From Streptococcus marmotae (lineage in GTDB: Bacteria; Bacillota; Bacilli; Lactobacillales; Streptococcaceae), in assembly GCF_001623565.1 (NCBI RefSeq), contig NZ_CP015196.1, positions 2,067,501 to 2,131,500 on the forward strand: a DNA stretch of 64,000 nucleotides. Reading direction: 5' to 3'. Positions 29,898 to 39,539 of the stretch are shown piece after piece (position 1 is the stretch's first letter; every line of letters starts with the position of its first letter). The notes under the pieces are model-generated. The model was given only the letters and a program-made list of their open reading frames with translations, searched no databases and was not told where the DNA came from. The translations under genes were made by a program, and so were the position numbers.

Positions 29898-30536
29898 ATG
29901 TTACTACATGAAAAAATTCGTTTCATTCGCACCATTCATCAATTGTCACAGGAACAATTCGCTGAAGAATTTCTGGTCAGTCGCCAATCAGTTTCCAAGT
30001 GGGAAAATGGCACTGCTATTCCTGATCTGCACATTCTCATCAAGATAGCTGATTTTGTCGATATGACTTTGGACCAACTGGTCCGTGATGACATTGATCT
30101 TCCAATCCAGCAAGACCAACATCATCCTGAACCAGAGATTGAGCCACAGCGGAATGCAAGTTTTGCTATTCAAGACTATCTAGGAAAGGTCTGCGATGTT
30201 TCCCTTAATACGATGTGGTACCAAGTTCTGCGAAATGTCAAAATCGTTGGGATCTATCAAAATATGGTCTGCTTTGAAAAGCGGCAACGCTACGGCTACT
30301 TTCATCTCGGTCGCTGTATCGATATTCTGGTCAAAAAAGAAGAGGAGTATATTCCCTACAATCAAATTGCTTTGGGAAAATGTAAAGCCTACACGAATAC
30401 CAACCAATTCTGGGGTGGAAATCACTATCTCTTCAGCCAAGTAACTGCCGTCAATGAAAGAGGAATTGAACTCCAAACGGGACAATTTACATCCTTTATT
30501 GATTTCCAGCATTTAGTAGTTCTCCTAATGAAATAG
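29898..30536 (+). CDS. XRE-family transcriptional regulator with a C-terminal domain
   Basis: 212 residues. Residues 1-65 form a Cro/CI-type helix-turn-helix (LSQEQFAEEFLVSRQSVSKW). After a linker, about 130 residues form a beta-rich domain that I do not recognise, possibly a ligand-binding or dimerisation module. The ATG at 29898 is 7 bp after AGGAGGT. A short hairpin (GCACTTTTTCAGGTGC) with T-rich DNA follows the stop, so the gene is probably a unit of its own beside the PadR operon. Confidence 0.82.
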   Translation: MLLHEKIRFIRTIHQLSQEQFAEEFLVSRQSVSKWENGTAIPDLHILIKIADFVDMTLDQLVRDDIDLPIQQDQHHPEPEIEPQRNASFAIQDYLGKVCDVSLNTMWYQVLRNVKIVGIYQNMVCFEKRQRYGYFHLGRCIDILVKKEEEYIPYNQIALGKCKAYTNTNQFWGGNHYLFSQVTAVNERGIELQTGQFTSFIDFQHLVVLLMK

Positions 30537-30569
30537 ACGAATCAAGCACTTTTTCAGGTGCTTGTTTTT

Positions 30570-30650
30570 ATTATATAAAAAATTTATATATTACTCTTGA
30601 CTTCCTTTGGCAATATGTATATAATTTATATATAAAATATTTATATATAA
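30570..30650 (+). promoter_or_regulatory. PadR operon promoter with AT-rich operator
   Basis: TTGACT (30597-30602) and TATAAT (30620-30625) are 17 bp apart. AT-only imperfect palindromes (TTATATATAAAATATTTATATATA type) lie at 30625-30650 and, in shorter form, at 30570-30590, on both sides of the promoter. PadR dimers bind AT-rich dyads, so this is likely the site of autorepression. Confidence 0.7.
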
Positions 30651-30663
30651 GAGAGGTGAACGT

Positions 30664-30981
30664 ATGTACTATCCTGTTTCCTCTGTCTTAATTGAATTTC
30701 TGATTCTATCGATTGTCGAAAAACAGGACTCCTACGGATATGAAATCAGTCAGACCGTTAAGATTGTAGCTGATATTAAGGAATCAACCTTATATCCCAT
30801 TCTGAAAAAACTCGAAAAAGCAGGCTTTGTGACGACCTATTCTCAAGAATTTCAAGGGCGCAAGCGCAAATATTACAAAATTACCGACCAAGGTCGCAAG
30901 CAGATTATCTTTTTGCAAACCGAATGGACGGAATACAAGGACAATATAGACGGTATTATAGAAGGGAGCTTACGTAAATGA
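30664..30981 (+). CDS. PadR-family transcriptional regulator
   Basis: 105 residues, the short PadR-s2 type: a winged helix-turn-helix with LILSIVEKQDSYGYEI and STLYPILKKLEKAGFV, then a short dimerisation helix. It overlaps the next gene by ATGA. It is first in a six-gene operon with DUF1700, DUF4097, CPBP and ABC proteins, a set common in Firmicutes, where the PadR protein represses its own operon. Confidence 0.9.
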   Translation: MYYPVSSVLIEFLILSIVEKQDSYGYEISQTVKIVADIKESTLYPILKKLEKAGFVTTYSQEFQGRKRKYYKITDQGRKQIIFLQTEWTEYKDNIDGIIEGSLRK

Positions 30982-31562
30982 CACGCAACGACTATATCAC
31001 TCAATTACAGAAATATCTTAAACGCTTGCCAGCAGAGGATTATCAAGATGCCATGGAACATTTTAATGAATACTTTGACGAAGCTGGATTAGAAAACGAG
31101 GCACAGGTCATTGCTGAGCTAGGTAGTCCCAAGCAGGCTGCACGCGAAATCCTGAACCAACTCTATGATAAAAAGACTGAGATGGGTACTGCTACGGCTA
31201 AAAATACCATTCTCATTGTAATACTCAGTATCCTAGCAGCTCCTTTAGCCTTTCCTTTAGCTCTGACCCTCTTGGCCTTGTTTTTGACCGCTATTATCCT
31301 GGTTTTCAGTTTCCTCTTGGTCCTAGCTTCTATATGGATTAGTGCGATTGCTTTAGGCATCGGATTTATCTTTACAGCTTTTCAGGTTCTTTCAATCGCC
31401 TGGAGTAGCTCACTCCTCTTTATTGGACTTGGACTAGCCGCTATTACTCTAGGGCTTCTTGGTACACAGATGACAATTATTCTTGGAAAAAAGACTGTCC
31501 TTGCTCTTATTCACTTGATGCAAGAAAAAATTATTAGGAGAAACCGCTATGAAATCATTTAA
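30978..31562 (+). CDS. DUF1700 membrane protein
   Basis: 194 residues. The N-terminal 60 residues (YLKRLPAEDYQDAMEHFNEYFDEA, AELGSPKQAAREIL) are the DUF1700 signature. After that come four hydrophobic segments with very little loop. It starts inside the PadR stop and overlaps the next gene by 14 bp. The function of the family is not known; it regularly accompanies PadR and DUF4097 genes. Confidence 0.85.
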   Translation: MTRNDYITQLQKYLKRLPAEDYQDAMEHFNEYFDEAGLENEAQVIAELGSPKQAAREILNQLYDKKTEMGTATAKNTILIVILSILAAPLAFPLALTLLALFLTAIILVFSFLLVLASIWISAIALGIGFIFTAFQVLSIAWSSSLLFIGLGLAAITLGLLGTQMTIILGKKTVLALIHLMQEKIIRRNRYEII

Positions 31563-32412
31563 CCGTTTTACCAAAACCTGTCTAACTCTTCTCTTTGTCG
31601 GACTCAGCCTTGCAGGTGCGGGCTTTCTACTAGGCGGTTGGAAGAATCTGAAACAAGAAGTCGATCTCAATCGAAAGTTAGAAACCATTGACTTTGACAA
31701 GGTAGAGTCGCTTGATATTCAAACGAGTATCATTATCGCTCCGTCAAAAGATAAGCAGTTTCATCTGAGTTACTATCACTACCTGAAAGATCAGTTTCCG
31801 CCTGTAAACTACCGATTAAAAGATAAACAACTGACAATCAACGATAATCAGCCGAACTCGTTCATCAATACGGACGGTCTACTTGATATCGTTCTACATC
31901 TTAGTCAGCAAAATTGGGTTGAAGAACGCATCCCGCGCCTTGAAGTACCTAAGGGAACAAGCCTAAAAGAGCTGAAAGGTCTTGTTGATATAGGAGATAT
32001 TGATCTTAAAAACATTACCATTGATACTGCCGAACTAACTGTCAATGTTGGCCCTGTCAAACTAAGTAACGTCGACATCGGTACACTCCATTTAGATGTC
32101 GATGCAGGAGAAATTCAACTGGCAGATGTCAGCCTAGCTCCCCCAATTGTCAAAGAAGGCTCTAGCCTGTTGAACAAAAGCTCGATTAGCTTAAATACCG
32201 GAGATATTACCGCAACTAACCTCAGCCTAACTGGACAAAATAGCATCTTTACAGACATCGGCAACATTGACCTGCAACTCAACCCTAAAACAGTTGTCAA
32301 CATTGAAGCAAACACAGACCTCGGTAGCGTATCCAATCACTTCCAAAACCAACCCAACTCCCAGAATCGCCTCATTCTTGAAACCAATGCAGGTGACATT
32401 CGGGTGCAATAG
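31549..32412 (+). CDS. DUF4097-type beta-helix protein, membrane anchored
   Basis: 287 residues. One hydrophobic segment near the N-terminus (about 10-28, LTLLFVGLSLAGAGFLLGG) is followed by an outward-facing domain with repeated short beta-strands (VDIGDIDLKNI, VGPVKLSNVDIG, DAGEIQLADV), the pattern of the DUF4097 beta-helix also found in LiaG-like proteins. Translationally coupled to DUF1700. Role probably in envelope-stress sensing, inferred from context only. Confidence 0.8.
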   Translation: MKSFNRFTKTCLTLLFVGLSLAGAGFLLGGWKNLKQEVDLNRKLETIDFDKVESLDIQTSIIIAPSKDKQFHLSYYHYLKDQFPPVNYRLKDKQLTINDNQPNSFINTDGLLDIVLHLSQQNWVEERIPRLEVPKGTSLKELKGLVDIGDIDLKNITIDTAELTVNVGPVKLSNVDIGTLHLDVDAGEIQLADVSLAPPIVKEGSSLLNKSSISLNTGDITATNLSLTGQNSIFTDIGNIDLQLNPKTVVNIEANTDLGSVSNHFQNQPNSQNRLILETNAGDIRVQ

Positions 32413-32421
32413 AGGTGGATA

Positions 32422-33237
32422 ATGAAAAAAGTTATCTCAGGAACTCTACTTGCCATTCTAGCTATTAGTGTTAGTCAACTAGTTGCTTTTCTCATCTCCA
32501 CTCTCTTTCCTCAATATGCTATTCGACAAGCGATAATAGCCATTATCTATCCAGCTACCTGTCTATTTCTTGTTCAACTCTTATCCAGGCGCTACTTTCA
32601 CAAGGATTTTCATTTCCTCTTAGGGAACAGAAATTCTCTCAAACCGATTTGGCTATTCGTAAGTCTTCTTCTCCCGACAGGTGTGTTTGCTTTCTATCTC
32701 CTAATAGGAGGTAAAATTTACTTGAATCAGGGCATAATAATGAATGATTTGTTCATACATTCTATCCTCGTTGGAGGAATAGCGGTAGCCTTTGCTGAGG
32801 AGCTTGTTTTCAGAGGATTTCTACAAAAACTTTTCCAAGATCGGTTTGGACTGGGTGTTGCTTGTTTGATACCATCGTTCATTTTTGCAACCCTTCACCT
32901 ATTTAATGGCAAGTTAGACCTCATAGAGACCTTCCTCTTATTAGTTGCTGGAACAAGTGTCGGTACAATGTTTGCTTTGATCAGGATAGAAAGTCACTCT
33001 CTTCTCAATAGTTGGATCCTACATGTCGCATGGAACAGTATGACAAGTTTGATAGCCATCGGTACAATAAACAATCCAGAAACTATAGCAACACTCATCC
33101 TCCCATCTTCAACTCCTCTCCTTACGGGCGGACAATATGGAGTCGACATTACCCTTCCAGCAATGCTTGGCTATCTTCTTGTCGCTGGATTTGCTTGGAG
33201 GAAGATAGGAAATGTAATTAAGGAGGACCTCTCATGA
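32422..33237 (+). CDS. CPBP-family intramembrane metalloprotease
   Basis: 271 residues with about eight hydrophobic segments. The three family motifs are present: EELVFRGFL (EExxxR), FATLHLF (FxxxH) and HVAWN (HxxxN), all in or near membrane segments. CPBP (Abi/Rce1-like) proteases act on membrane proteins or peptides and in some species give bacteriocin self-immunity. It overlaps the next gene by ATGA. Confidence 0.88.
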   Translation: MKKVISGTLLAILAISVSQLVAFLISTLFPQYAIRQAIIAIIYPATCLFLVQLLSRRYFHKDFHFLLGNRNSLKPIWLFVSLLLPTGVFAFYLLIGGKIYLNQGIIMNDLFIHSILVGGIAVAFAEELVFRGFLQKLFQDRFGLGVACLIPSFIFATLHLFNGKLDLIETFLLLVAGTSVGTMFALIRIESHSLLNSWILHVAWNSMTSLIAIGTINNPETIATLILPSSTPLLTGGQYGVDITLPAMLGYLLVAGFAWRKIGNVIKEDLS

Positions 33238-33965
33238 CCCATTCAGCACTAAGCGTTTCACATCTATCGAAAGATTTTCAAATCGATCAGCACAAGACCA
33301 TTTCTGTCTTAAAGGATATCTCCTTTGAAGCCCAATACGGTGAATTTATCAGCATTCTTGGTATCAGTGGCTCTGGAAAATCAACCCTACTAAAATGCAT
33401 GTCTAGTCTTCTTATTCCCTCTAGTGGGGCTATCTGCATCAATGGGGTAAATCCTTATAAACTCCGAAATAGTCAACTTGCTAAACTGCGTCGGAATCAT
33501 ATTGCTTTTATTTTTCAATCCTACAACCTACTTCCGGCCTTACCAGTCCTTGAAAATATTGCCCTTCCCTTGCGGCTATCCCATCGACCTGTTCCCGTAG
33601 CAACCATTCGCAACCTGCTATCACAAATGAAGTTTCAGGCAGACATCCATGCCTTTGTCAAACATCTTTCTGGTGGAGAACAGCAAAAGGTGGCCATTGC
33701 ACGCGCTATCCTATCAGATAGTTCTATTGTGTTTGCAGATGAACCTACAGGAGCTTTAGATAGTGGCTCTCGTCAAGTCATTTTCACCTTATTAAAGCAA
33801 CTAGCCCAAAAAGGAAAATGTGTTCTTATGGTCACGCACGACATCGAATTAGCCTCTCAAACAGACCGAGCACTCATTTTAAAAGATGGTCAAATTGCTC
33901 ACGATATTGACTCACCTTCCCCTGATGTACTATACCAAGCACTTGGCATTTCAACATTCGATTAA
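33234..33965 (+). CDS. ABC transporter ATP-binding protein (MacB/LolD type)
   Basis: 243 residues: Walker A GISGSGKS, Q-loop FIFQSYNLLPALPVLENIALP, signature HLSGGEQQKVAIARAI, Walker B SSIVFADEPTGALD and the H-loop MVTHD. The sequence type is that of peptide-exporting or lipoprotein-related ABC systems. Partner of the next gene. Confidence 0.93.
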   Translation: MTHSALSVSHLSKDFQIDQHKTISVLKDISFEAQYGEFISILGISGSGKSTLLKCMSSLLIPSSGAICINGVNPYKLRNSQLAKLRRNHIAFIFQSYNLLPALPVLENIALPLRLSHRPVPVATIRNLLSQMKFQADIHAFVKHLSGGEQQKVAIARAILSDSSIVFADEPTGALDSGSRQVIFTLLKQLAQKGKCVLMVTHDIELASQTDRALILKDGQIAHDIDSPSPDVLYQALGISTFD

Positions 33966-33979
33966 TGAGGAGGAGAACC

Positions 33980-35299
33980 ATGCTTCAGCTTATCTTTTAT
34001 CAGTTTCAATTCTCTAAAAAGCAATGGTCTAGTATGATTCCACTCTTTCTCGTCTCCGGTATCATTGTCGGGCTATCACTAAATGGTATTTTTACTATTA
34101 GGGAGATTCTTCATGCTTCACAGGTCAATGATCCAATACCTATTTTTGTCTTTCCGATTGTCTTCGGAGGAATAACGCTTTTTTTCACCATTTCGACAGC
34201 CATTCAGCTACTCATTGACACTTTCAAAAAAGACTACGAATTATGGGATCTATTAGGAGCAAATCGTACACAAATTTCTCTCCTTGTTGGAGGACAGTTG
34301 GCACTTATTGCAAGCTTAGCTAGCCTTCTTGGCTACATTATCTCCATACCTAGTACCCATCATTATTATTATTTTCTTCAACAATTCTTTGGTAAAGACT
34401 GGATTCCAGACATCCCTCTTCATTTCAATTTACTAGCAGGTGCTTCTTCTATCGCAATCCTTACTAGCCTTGCTTTTCTGAGTGGGCTATTTCATACACG
34501 AAAGATCCTCAAAGCTCAAGATAAAAAACAGAACAAAGTGACACGCTTCTTCAGAGTGATTCCTAAAATAACAATAGGACTTATCTGCCTATCTTTAGAA
34601 GCCTATCTTATCAATCAAATTTTTCAACCAAATACAATGATAAACAAATCACTCTTTCTATTTTATCTTCTGTTCACCAATCTTTTTCTCATTAATCTCC
34701 TGTCACCATATCTCCAAGTATTTCTGATACGAGCCTATTCGGCTATGTTTTTTAGGAAACATTACGCTCCTATTATTGCAAGATGGACAATTCTTCATCG
34801 GACACTCTACTTAAAATCACTGAATACATCCATCCTATCAGCGATTACCTTAATTGCAGGTTTCCAATTACTATCTCAAAATATCTTTTATCTATTTCAA
34901 GAAAATGCTGATTTAGAACTGAAAATCTCCTTTTTCATCTACCTCGGTGCCCCACTTCTCATTATTCTTAGTAATATTATTTCGATTACCCTATTATCTA
35001 TTGAAAAAGAGAAGGAAAATAAATCCCAATTGGATACATTAGGTGTTTCCTTGTATCACTTATGTATCATTAAATTATGGGAAGCTTTCATCCATTGTCT
35101 TACTATTTTCTTTGTCGCATTTTGTATCAATAGTCTATTCCTTCTTCTCATTAGAAGTATCTTAATAGAAAATCATCAAAATCTCGCAAATCGTTCCGGC
35201 TTATTCCTTCCAGGACTAATGATTTGCTGTATCTTATTCCTTATGCTTTTCCTAACGAATATTTCGGGGAATCCATTTACTAAGGGGAATGACGCTTAA
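33980..35299 (+). CDS. FtsX-like ABC transporter permease
   Basis: 439 residues with about ten hydrophobic segments in two halves, including the pattern LWDLLGANRTQISLLV (cytoplasmic coupling loop of FtsX/BceB-type permeases). I chose the ATG at 33980, which has AGGAGGAG before it; the upstream ATG at 33965 overlaps the previous stop and lacks a site. With the ATPase it may export a peptide or confer antimicrobial-peptide resistance, inferred from family. Confidence 0.82.
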   Translation: MLQLIFYQFQFSKKQWSSMIPLFLVSGIIVGLSLNGIFTIREILHASQVNDPIPIFVFPIVFGGITLFFTISTAIQLLIDTFKKDYELWDLLGANRTQISLLVGGQLALIASLASLLGYIISIPSTHHYYYFLQQFFGKDWIPDIPLHFNLLAGASSIAILTSLAFLSGLFHTRKILKAQDKKQNKVTRFFRVIPKITIGLICLSLEAYLINQIFQPNTMINKSLFLFYLLFTNLFLINLLSPYLQVFLIRAYSAMFFRKHYAPIIARWTILHRTLYLKSLNTSILSAITLIAGFQLLSQNIFYLFQENADLELKISFFIYLGAPLLIILSNIISITLLSIEKEKENKSQLDTLGVSLYHLCIIKLWEAFIHCLTIFFVAFCINSLFLLLIRSILIENHQNLANRSGLFLPGLMICCILFLMLFLTNISGNPFTKGNDA

Positions 35300-35467
35300 T
35301 CGCAATTTTTTAACAATCGACTCCACTCCTTCATTTACTAGTGAATCGATACGTCAAACTAATAAAACAATAAAAATGACCGATTTTGATTCTTTTTATC
35401 CTACTTTTACTCCCCTTGAAAATTCCTGCCCATTCTGCTACAATGAAGCAAGTAGAAAGGATGGACT

Positions 35468-36664
35468 ATGAAGCAACAAGTACAGAATTTAAAACTGGCA
35501 GAACGTGGGGCCATTGTCTCTATCACCGCCTATGTCCTCCTATCTGGGGCAAAATTAGCAACAGGCTCTCTCTTTCACTCGGACGCCCTCACGGCGGATG
35601 CCTTTAACAACATTTCAGATATTATTGGCAATATCGCTGTGCTGGTTGGACTTAAAATGGCACAGAAACCTGCAGATACAGATCATAAATTCGGCCATTG
35701 GAAAATGGAAGATTTAGCCAGTCTTATAACATCTTTCATCATGTTTGTCGTTGGTTTTCAAGTTCTCCATAGTACCCTTCAAAAACTGATTAATAAAGAA
35801 GTAGCTGAAATTGATATCATGGCAGCTATCGTTGGAATTGTATCTGCTATCGTTATGCTTGCTGTCTATCTTTATAATAAAGCCTTAGCAAAAAGAGTTC
35901 GTTCCAAGGCTCTTGAAGCTACCGCTAAGGACAATTTATCTGATGCGCTGACGTCTATCGGGACATCGATTGCTGTTGTAGCAGCCGCCTTTCAATTTCC
36001 AATTGTCGATAAAATCGCAGCCATTATCATTACCTTCTTCATCTTAAAAACAGCCTACGGGATTTTCATGGAGAGCTTCTTTACTTTATCAGACGGTTTT
36101 GATGAGGAATTGCTTAACAAGTACGAAACAGATATTCTCAAACTACCCAAGATTAGTGCGGTCAAATCCCAACGGGGTCGGACATACGGTGCTAACATCT
36201 ATCTGGATGTTGTTTTGGAAATGAATCCTGATCTGTCTGTCTATGAAAGCCATGAAGTAACGGAACAAGTAGAGCAGCTCCTAATTTTAAAACACGGTGT
36301 CTTTGATGTGGATATCCACGTAGAACCTTCTGAAATTCCTCACGATGAGATGTATGAACATGTCTTTGATAAACTCTATCGCTTTGAATCCGAAATTCAG
36401 GCCCATGAAAAAGGCTATGAACAGCTGATTGAGGATCGGTATCTCCTGATTGATGAACAAGGTCAGTATCTCAATAAGGACCAAATGCTTCAAATACACC
36501 ATGTTCAATCTACCTATCTGACCAATTTCCAAATGGTTTCAGTCAGCCAAAAATCAAAGCTAGTAACATTTGAAATCGGAAACAAAGTCCACACCTCTCT
36601 TTGGCGGCGCCACGAAGTCTGGCAAGTCGTCTTTCACCAAATAACAGAAAAAAAGCTGAACTAG
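35468..36664 (+). CDS. mntE: cation diffusion facilitator, MntE-like metal exporter
   Basis: 398 residues. Six membrane helices with the metal-site motif HSDALTADAFNNISDIIGN (helix 2) and AKDNLSDALTS (helix 5) are followed by the cytoplasmic CDF domain (KSQRGRTYGANIYLDV). The C-terminus is about 100 residues longer than in simple CDF proteins. From memory it closely resembles S. pneumoniae MntE, the Mn(II) exporter, including the tail. The ATG follows AGAAAGGATGG. It stands alone. Confidence 0.85.
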   Translation: MKQQVQNLKLAERGAIVSITAYVLLSGAKLATGSLFHSDALTADAFNNISDIIGNIAVLVGLKMAQKPADTDHKFGHWKMEDLASLITSFIMFVVGFQVLHSTLQKLINKEVAEIDIMAAIVGIVSAIVMLAVYLYNKALAKRVRSKALEATAKDNLSDALTSIGTSIAVVAAAFQFPIVDKIAAIIITFFILKTAYGIFMESFFTLSDGFDEELLNKYETDILKLPKISAVKSQRGRTYGANIYLDVVLEMNPDLSVYESHEVTEQVEQLLILKHGVFDVDIHVEPSEIPHDEMYEHVFDKLYRFESEIQAHEKGYEQLIEDRYLLIDEQGQYLNKDQMLQIHHVQSTYLTNFQMVSVSQKSKLVTFEIGNKVHTSLWRRHEVWQVVFHQITEKKLN

Positions 36665-36688
36665 TGTTACACCTAGTATCAGCTTTTC
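36650..36688. terminator. bidirectional terminator after the metal exporter
   Basis: AAAAGCTGA...CTAG pairs with CTAG...TCAGCTTTT. It serves the exporter gene on the plus strand and the small convergent gene on the minus strand. Confidence 0.8.
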
Positions 36689-36703
36689 CTATCTTGTCAG
36701 CTA

Positions 36704-36886
36704 CTATTTCCAAATAACCTGTATCAAGTTCACAATCGCATATAATAAAGAAATGCTAAACATAAGAAAGGCAAGGAAAACCAGTTTTCTAGGTCTCGTC
36801 TTTCTCAACTGGTAAATTCGGTAAAGAATCCAGCATAGGGCAAAAATTCTGACAAAGATCAAAAAATGAAACAATTCCGCAGACAT
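36704..36886 (-). CDS. small membrane protein
   Basis: 60 residues with two hydrophobic segments (about 6-22 and 35-56) separated by a basic loop (QLRKTRPRK). AAGGAG lies 9 bp before the ATG at 36886. No motif I recognise; a convergent short gene closed by the hairpin at 36650. Function unknown. Confidence 0.6.
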   Translation of the reverse strand: MSAELFHFLIFVRIFALCWILYRIYQLRKTRPRKLVFLAFLMFSISLLYAIVNLIQVIWK

Positions 36887-36934
36887 GGCCAACCACTCCT
36901 TCCTCTCACCATTACTATACCATTTTTTATAATG

Positions 36935-36967
36935 AAAAGCTAGAAGATCCTAGACCTTCTAGCTTTT
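36935..36967. terminator. hairpin terminator of the amino-acid ABC operon
   Basis: AAAAGCTAGAAG pairs with CTTCTAGCTTTT, 12 bp of stem with a 9-nt loop, T-rich on both sides. Confidence 0.75.
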
Positions 36968-37029
36968 TGTCCAACTTAATTTTACAAATTGAGCTCTATA
37001 AAAGTCAACATCTGATTAGGCAACGAAAC

Positions 37030-37090
37030 CGCTGGTAGAACTAGAGTTCAGCAAGGTGAGGTAACGATGCCAGATCTTGATTTTTGACGA
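37030..37090. repeat. interspersed repeat R1, second copy
   Basis: AGCAAGGTGAGGTAACGATG followed by CCAGATCTTGATTTTTGACGAG is close to 47015-47053 and to the reverse complement of 18745-18785. Confidence 0.65.
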
Positions 37091-37093
37091 GCA

Positions 37094-37933
37094 CTATTTC
37101 TTCTTGATAGCATCTGCAGCTACATCTTCTCCGAACCATTTGTCAGAGATTTTTTGGAAACTGCCGTCTGCATATAATTCTTTGAAGGCTGCATTGATTT
37201 TCTCCACCAAGGTCGCATCAACCTTACGGGCACCGACAGCAAAGGCTTCTTTCTCAAAACCAGCATCAATAATATTGTAGTCTTTAATCAGACCTTCTTG
37301 CTGCAAGTAATAATTCGCATAAACACGGTCAATCAAGAGCCCATCAATCCGATCATTTTTCAAATCAATCAAGGCTTCATTAAAGGTTGCGTACTGGGTT
37401 GCCTCATTATTTTTAACAAGATCTTTTAAGATTGCTGGTTGCGCTTCAAAAACTGCGTAACCTGATGAACCAGCCTGTGCACCAAGCACCTTGTCTTTCA
37501 TGTCCGCACTTGTTTCAATATTAGATGATTTTTTCGTCACCAAGACTTGGAGATTGGCCATGTAATCATCTGTAAATAAGACCTTTTCACGGCGTTCATC
37601 AGTTGCAGAATAGCCATTCCAAATCAAATCAATATTGCCATTATTTAACTCTGTTTCTTTCAAGTCCCAGTCAATTGGCTGCCATTCAATCGCGATACCG
37701 TATTTATTAAAAACAGCTGTCGCTAGTTCAATATCAAATCCTGTATATTGACCATTTTTTTCTTCAAATCCCATTGGCACAAATGTTTTATCAAAGCCTA
37801 TCGTGATTTTCTTACTGTCTTCATAACTAGACCAGTTGTCCTTCTTTGCAGTTGAATCTCCAGCTCCACATGCTGCAAGTACAAAACTTGCGACCATTGC
37901 TACTGCACCGTTTACGATTGATTTTACGTTCAT
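37094..37933 (-). CDS. amino-acid ABC transporter substrate-binding lipoprotein
   Basis: 279 residues with a lipoprotein signal peptide (VLAAC, Cys22) and a family 3 solute-binding body: KITIGFDKTFVPMGFEEKNGQYTGFDIELA, WDLKETELNNGNIDLIWNGYS and VGARK. This family binds polar amino acids or cystine outside the membrane. Third gene of the operon, after permease and ATPase. Confidence 0.93.
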   Translation of the reverse strand: MNVKSIVNGAVAMVASFVLAACGAGDSTAKKDNWSSYEDSKKITIGFDKTFVPMGFEEKNGQYTGFDIELATAVFNKYGIAIEWQPIDWDLKETELNNGNIDLIWNGYSATDERREKVLFTDDYMANLQVLVTKKSSNIETSADMKDKVLGAQAGSSGYAVFEAQPAILKDLVKNNEATQYATFNEALIDLKNDRIDGLLIDRVYANYYLQQEGLIKDYNIIDAGFEKEAFAVGARKVDATLVEKINAAFKELYADGSFQKISDKWFGEDVAADAIKKK

Positions 37934-37963
37934 ATTCTACTCCTCTTTTCTGGATTATACATA

Positions 37964-38596
37964 CTAATGTTTGGGCTCAATCTTGATAATCTCATCGGCA
38001 ATATTCTCAGCAAATTGCATATCGTGTGTTACTACAATTTGCGTAATACCAGTCCTACGATTTTCAAGAATGAGATTCTCTACTTCTTTTCGCAACTCAG
38101 GATCCAAAGCTGAGGTTGGCTCATCATAGCCAATCATCTCAGGGTCAATCATCATAGCGCGTGCTAAGGCAACCCGCTGTTTCTGCCCCCCTGATAAGGA
38201 ATAGGGATAGGCGTCCACATGACCAGCTAAACCAAGAGTTTCAAGCAATTGACGGGCTTTGCTTTCAGCCACGGTACGAGACATATTCTGCGTTTTGATG
38301 GGCGACAAGATCAGATTTTCCAGCACTGATAAGTGTGGAAACAACTGAAAATCTTGAAAAACAAAGCCCAGCAGATGTCGTTTTTCCAGCTCCTCTAACG
38401 GGAGTTCTTTTCCATTGTAAATCAACTGACCAGAATCAATACTCTCTAGACCTGCCAACATCCGAAGCAAGGTGGTTTTCCCGCCTCCTGATTGACCAAC
38501 AATGGCAACAATTTTTCCTTCAGGAATCACGAGGTCATAGTTGGAAAAAATCTGCTTTTGATCAAATCGTTTGGAAAGATTGCGTAATTCTAACAT
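37964..38596 (-). CDS. amino-acid ABC transporter ATP-binding protein
   Basis: 210 residues, slightly short for the GlnQ family (about 240): Walker A GQSGGGKT, signature SLSGGQKQRVALARAM, Walker B EMIGYDEPTSALDPE and H-loop VVTHD. It begins 8 bp after the permease gene. Confidence 0.93.
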   Translation of the reverse strand: MLELRNLSKRFDQKQIFSNYDLVIPEGKIVAIVGQSGGGKTTLLRMLAGLESIDSGQLIYNGKELPLEELEKRHLLGFVFQDFQLFPHLSVLENLILSPIKTQNMSRTVAESKARQLLETLGLAGHVDAYPYSLSGGQKQRVALARAMMIDPEMIGYDEPTSALDPELRKEVENLILENRRTGITQIVVTHDMQFAENIADEIIKIEPKH

Positions 38597-38604
38597 AAGA
38601 CCTC

Positions 38605-39258
38605 CTATTTATAATACTCGAATTTTTTCTCAATTTGATTGGCTACAAGTGTCACAAGACCAATCATCAGCAAGTAGAGGGCGCCTGCGATAAACATAGG
38701 TGCCAAACTGACATCACGGTTAGCAGCAGTTCGACTCGCAAGGAGTAAATCATTCACTCCCAGCGCATAAATCAAAGAAGTATCCTTGACCAAGGTTGTC
38801 ACCTCATTAAAGACACTCGGTAGGACTATTTTCACTACTTGAGGCAAGATAATATACCGAATAGTCTGAACTGGAGTAAATTTCAATACTTTTGCGGCCT
38901 CATACTGCCCAGCCGGAATGGCTTCGATTCCCCCACGAAAGATTTCTGAAAAATAAGCTGCATAGTTCAAAGTAAAGGTAATAATAACGGCAGGCATTCG
39001 ATCAAAGGTAATGCCAATGCTTGGCAAAACATAATAAACAAAAATCAGCTGGAGCAGTAAGGGAGTTCCTCGCATGATGAGCACATAAAGATGCAAAAAC
39101 CAGCGCAAGGGCTTAAAAGGAAGTTTCATCAAAAAAGCTACAAATGCCCCAGATGGAAGAGACAAAATCAACACCATCACAAAGACCTGAAACGATACCA
39201 AAGCTCCATTTAATAAGCTCGGTAAAATCTCGATAATATACCCCATAAGCTCCTCCAA
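38605..39258 (-). CDS. amino-acid ABC transporter permease
   Basis: 217 residues of the HisM/GlnP family with five membrane helices and the EAA loop YEAAKVLKFTPVQTIRYIILPQ. First gene of the operon. GGAGCTTATG precedes the start. Confidence 0.93.
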   Translation of the reverse strand: MEELMGYIIEILPSLLNGALVSFQVFVMVLILSLPSGAFVAFLMKLPFKPLRWFLHLYVLIMRGTPLLLQLIFVYYVLPSIGITFDRMPAVIITFTLNYAAYFSEIFRGGIEAIPAGQYEAAKVLKFTPVQTIRYIILPQVVKIVLPSVFNEVTTLVKDTSLIYALGVNDLLLASRTAANRDVSLAPMFIAGALYLLMIGLVTLVANQIEKKFEYYK

Positions 39259-39539
39259 AAATAATAATTAAAACATAGTATAACAGAAATTTCTGAAAAT
39301 GAAAAGACTTTTTCCTGTATTTTTATAACATAAAACGAAAAATTATTCCATATTTTGTCAAATAACTCTATCAAAAAATGGGAGTAAGGACTCAATCGTT
39401 ATTTCGTAGGAAGTTGATTTTGTCAATTTCGCTTTCTCATTTCTAGACTCAAGTATTAACAGTCCACTGGACTGTCCTCGCTCTCTAGTTTCTAAGCTCG
39501 GGTATTGACAGTCACTCTCCTGACTGTCAATATCCGCAT

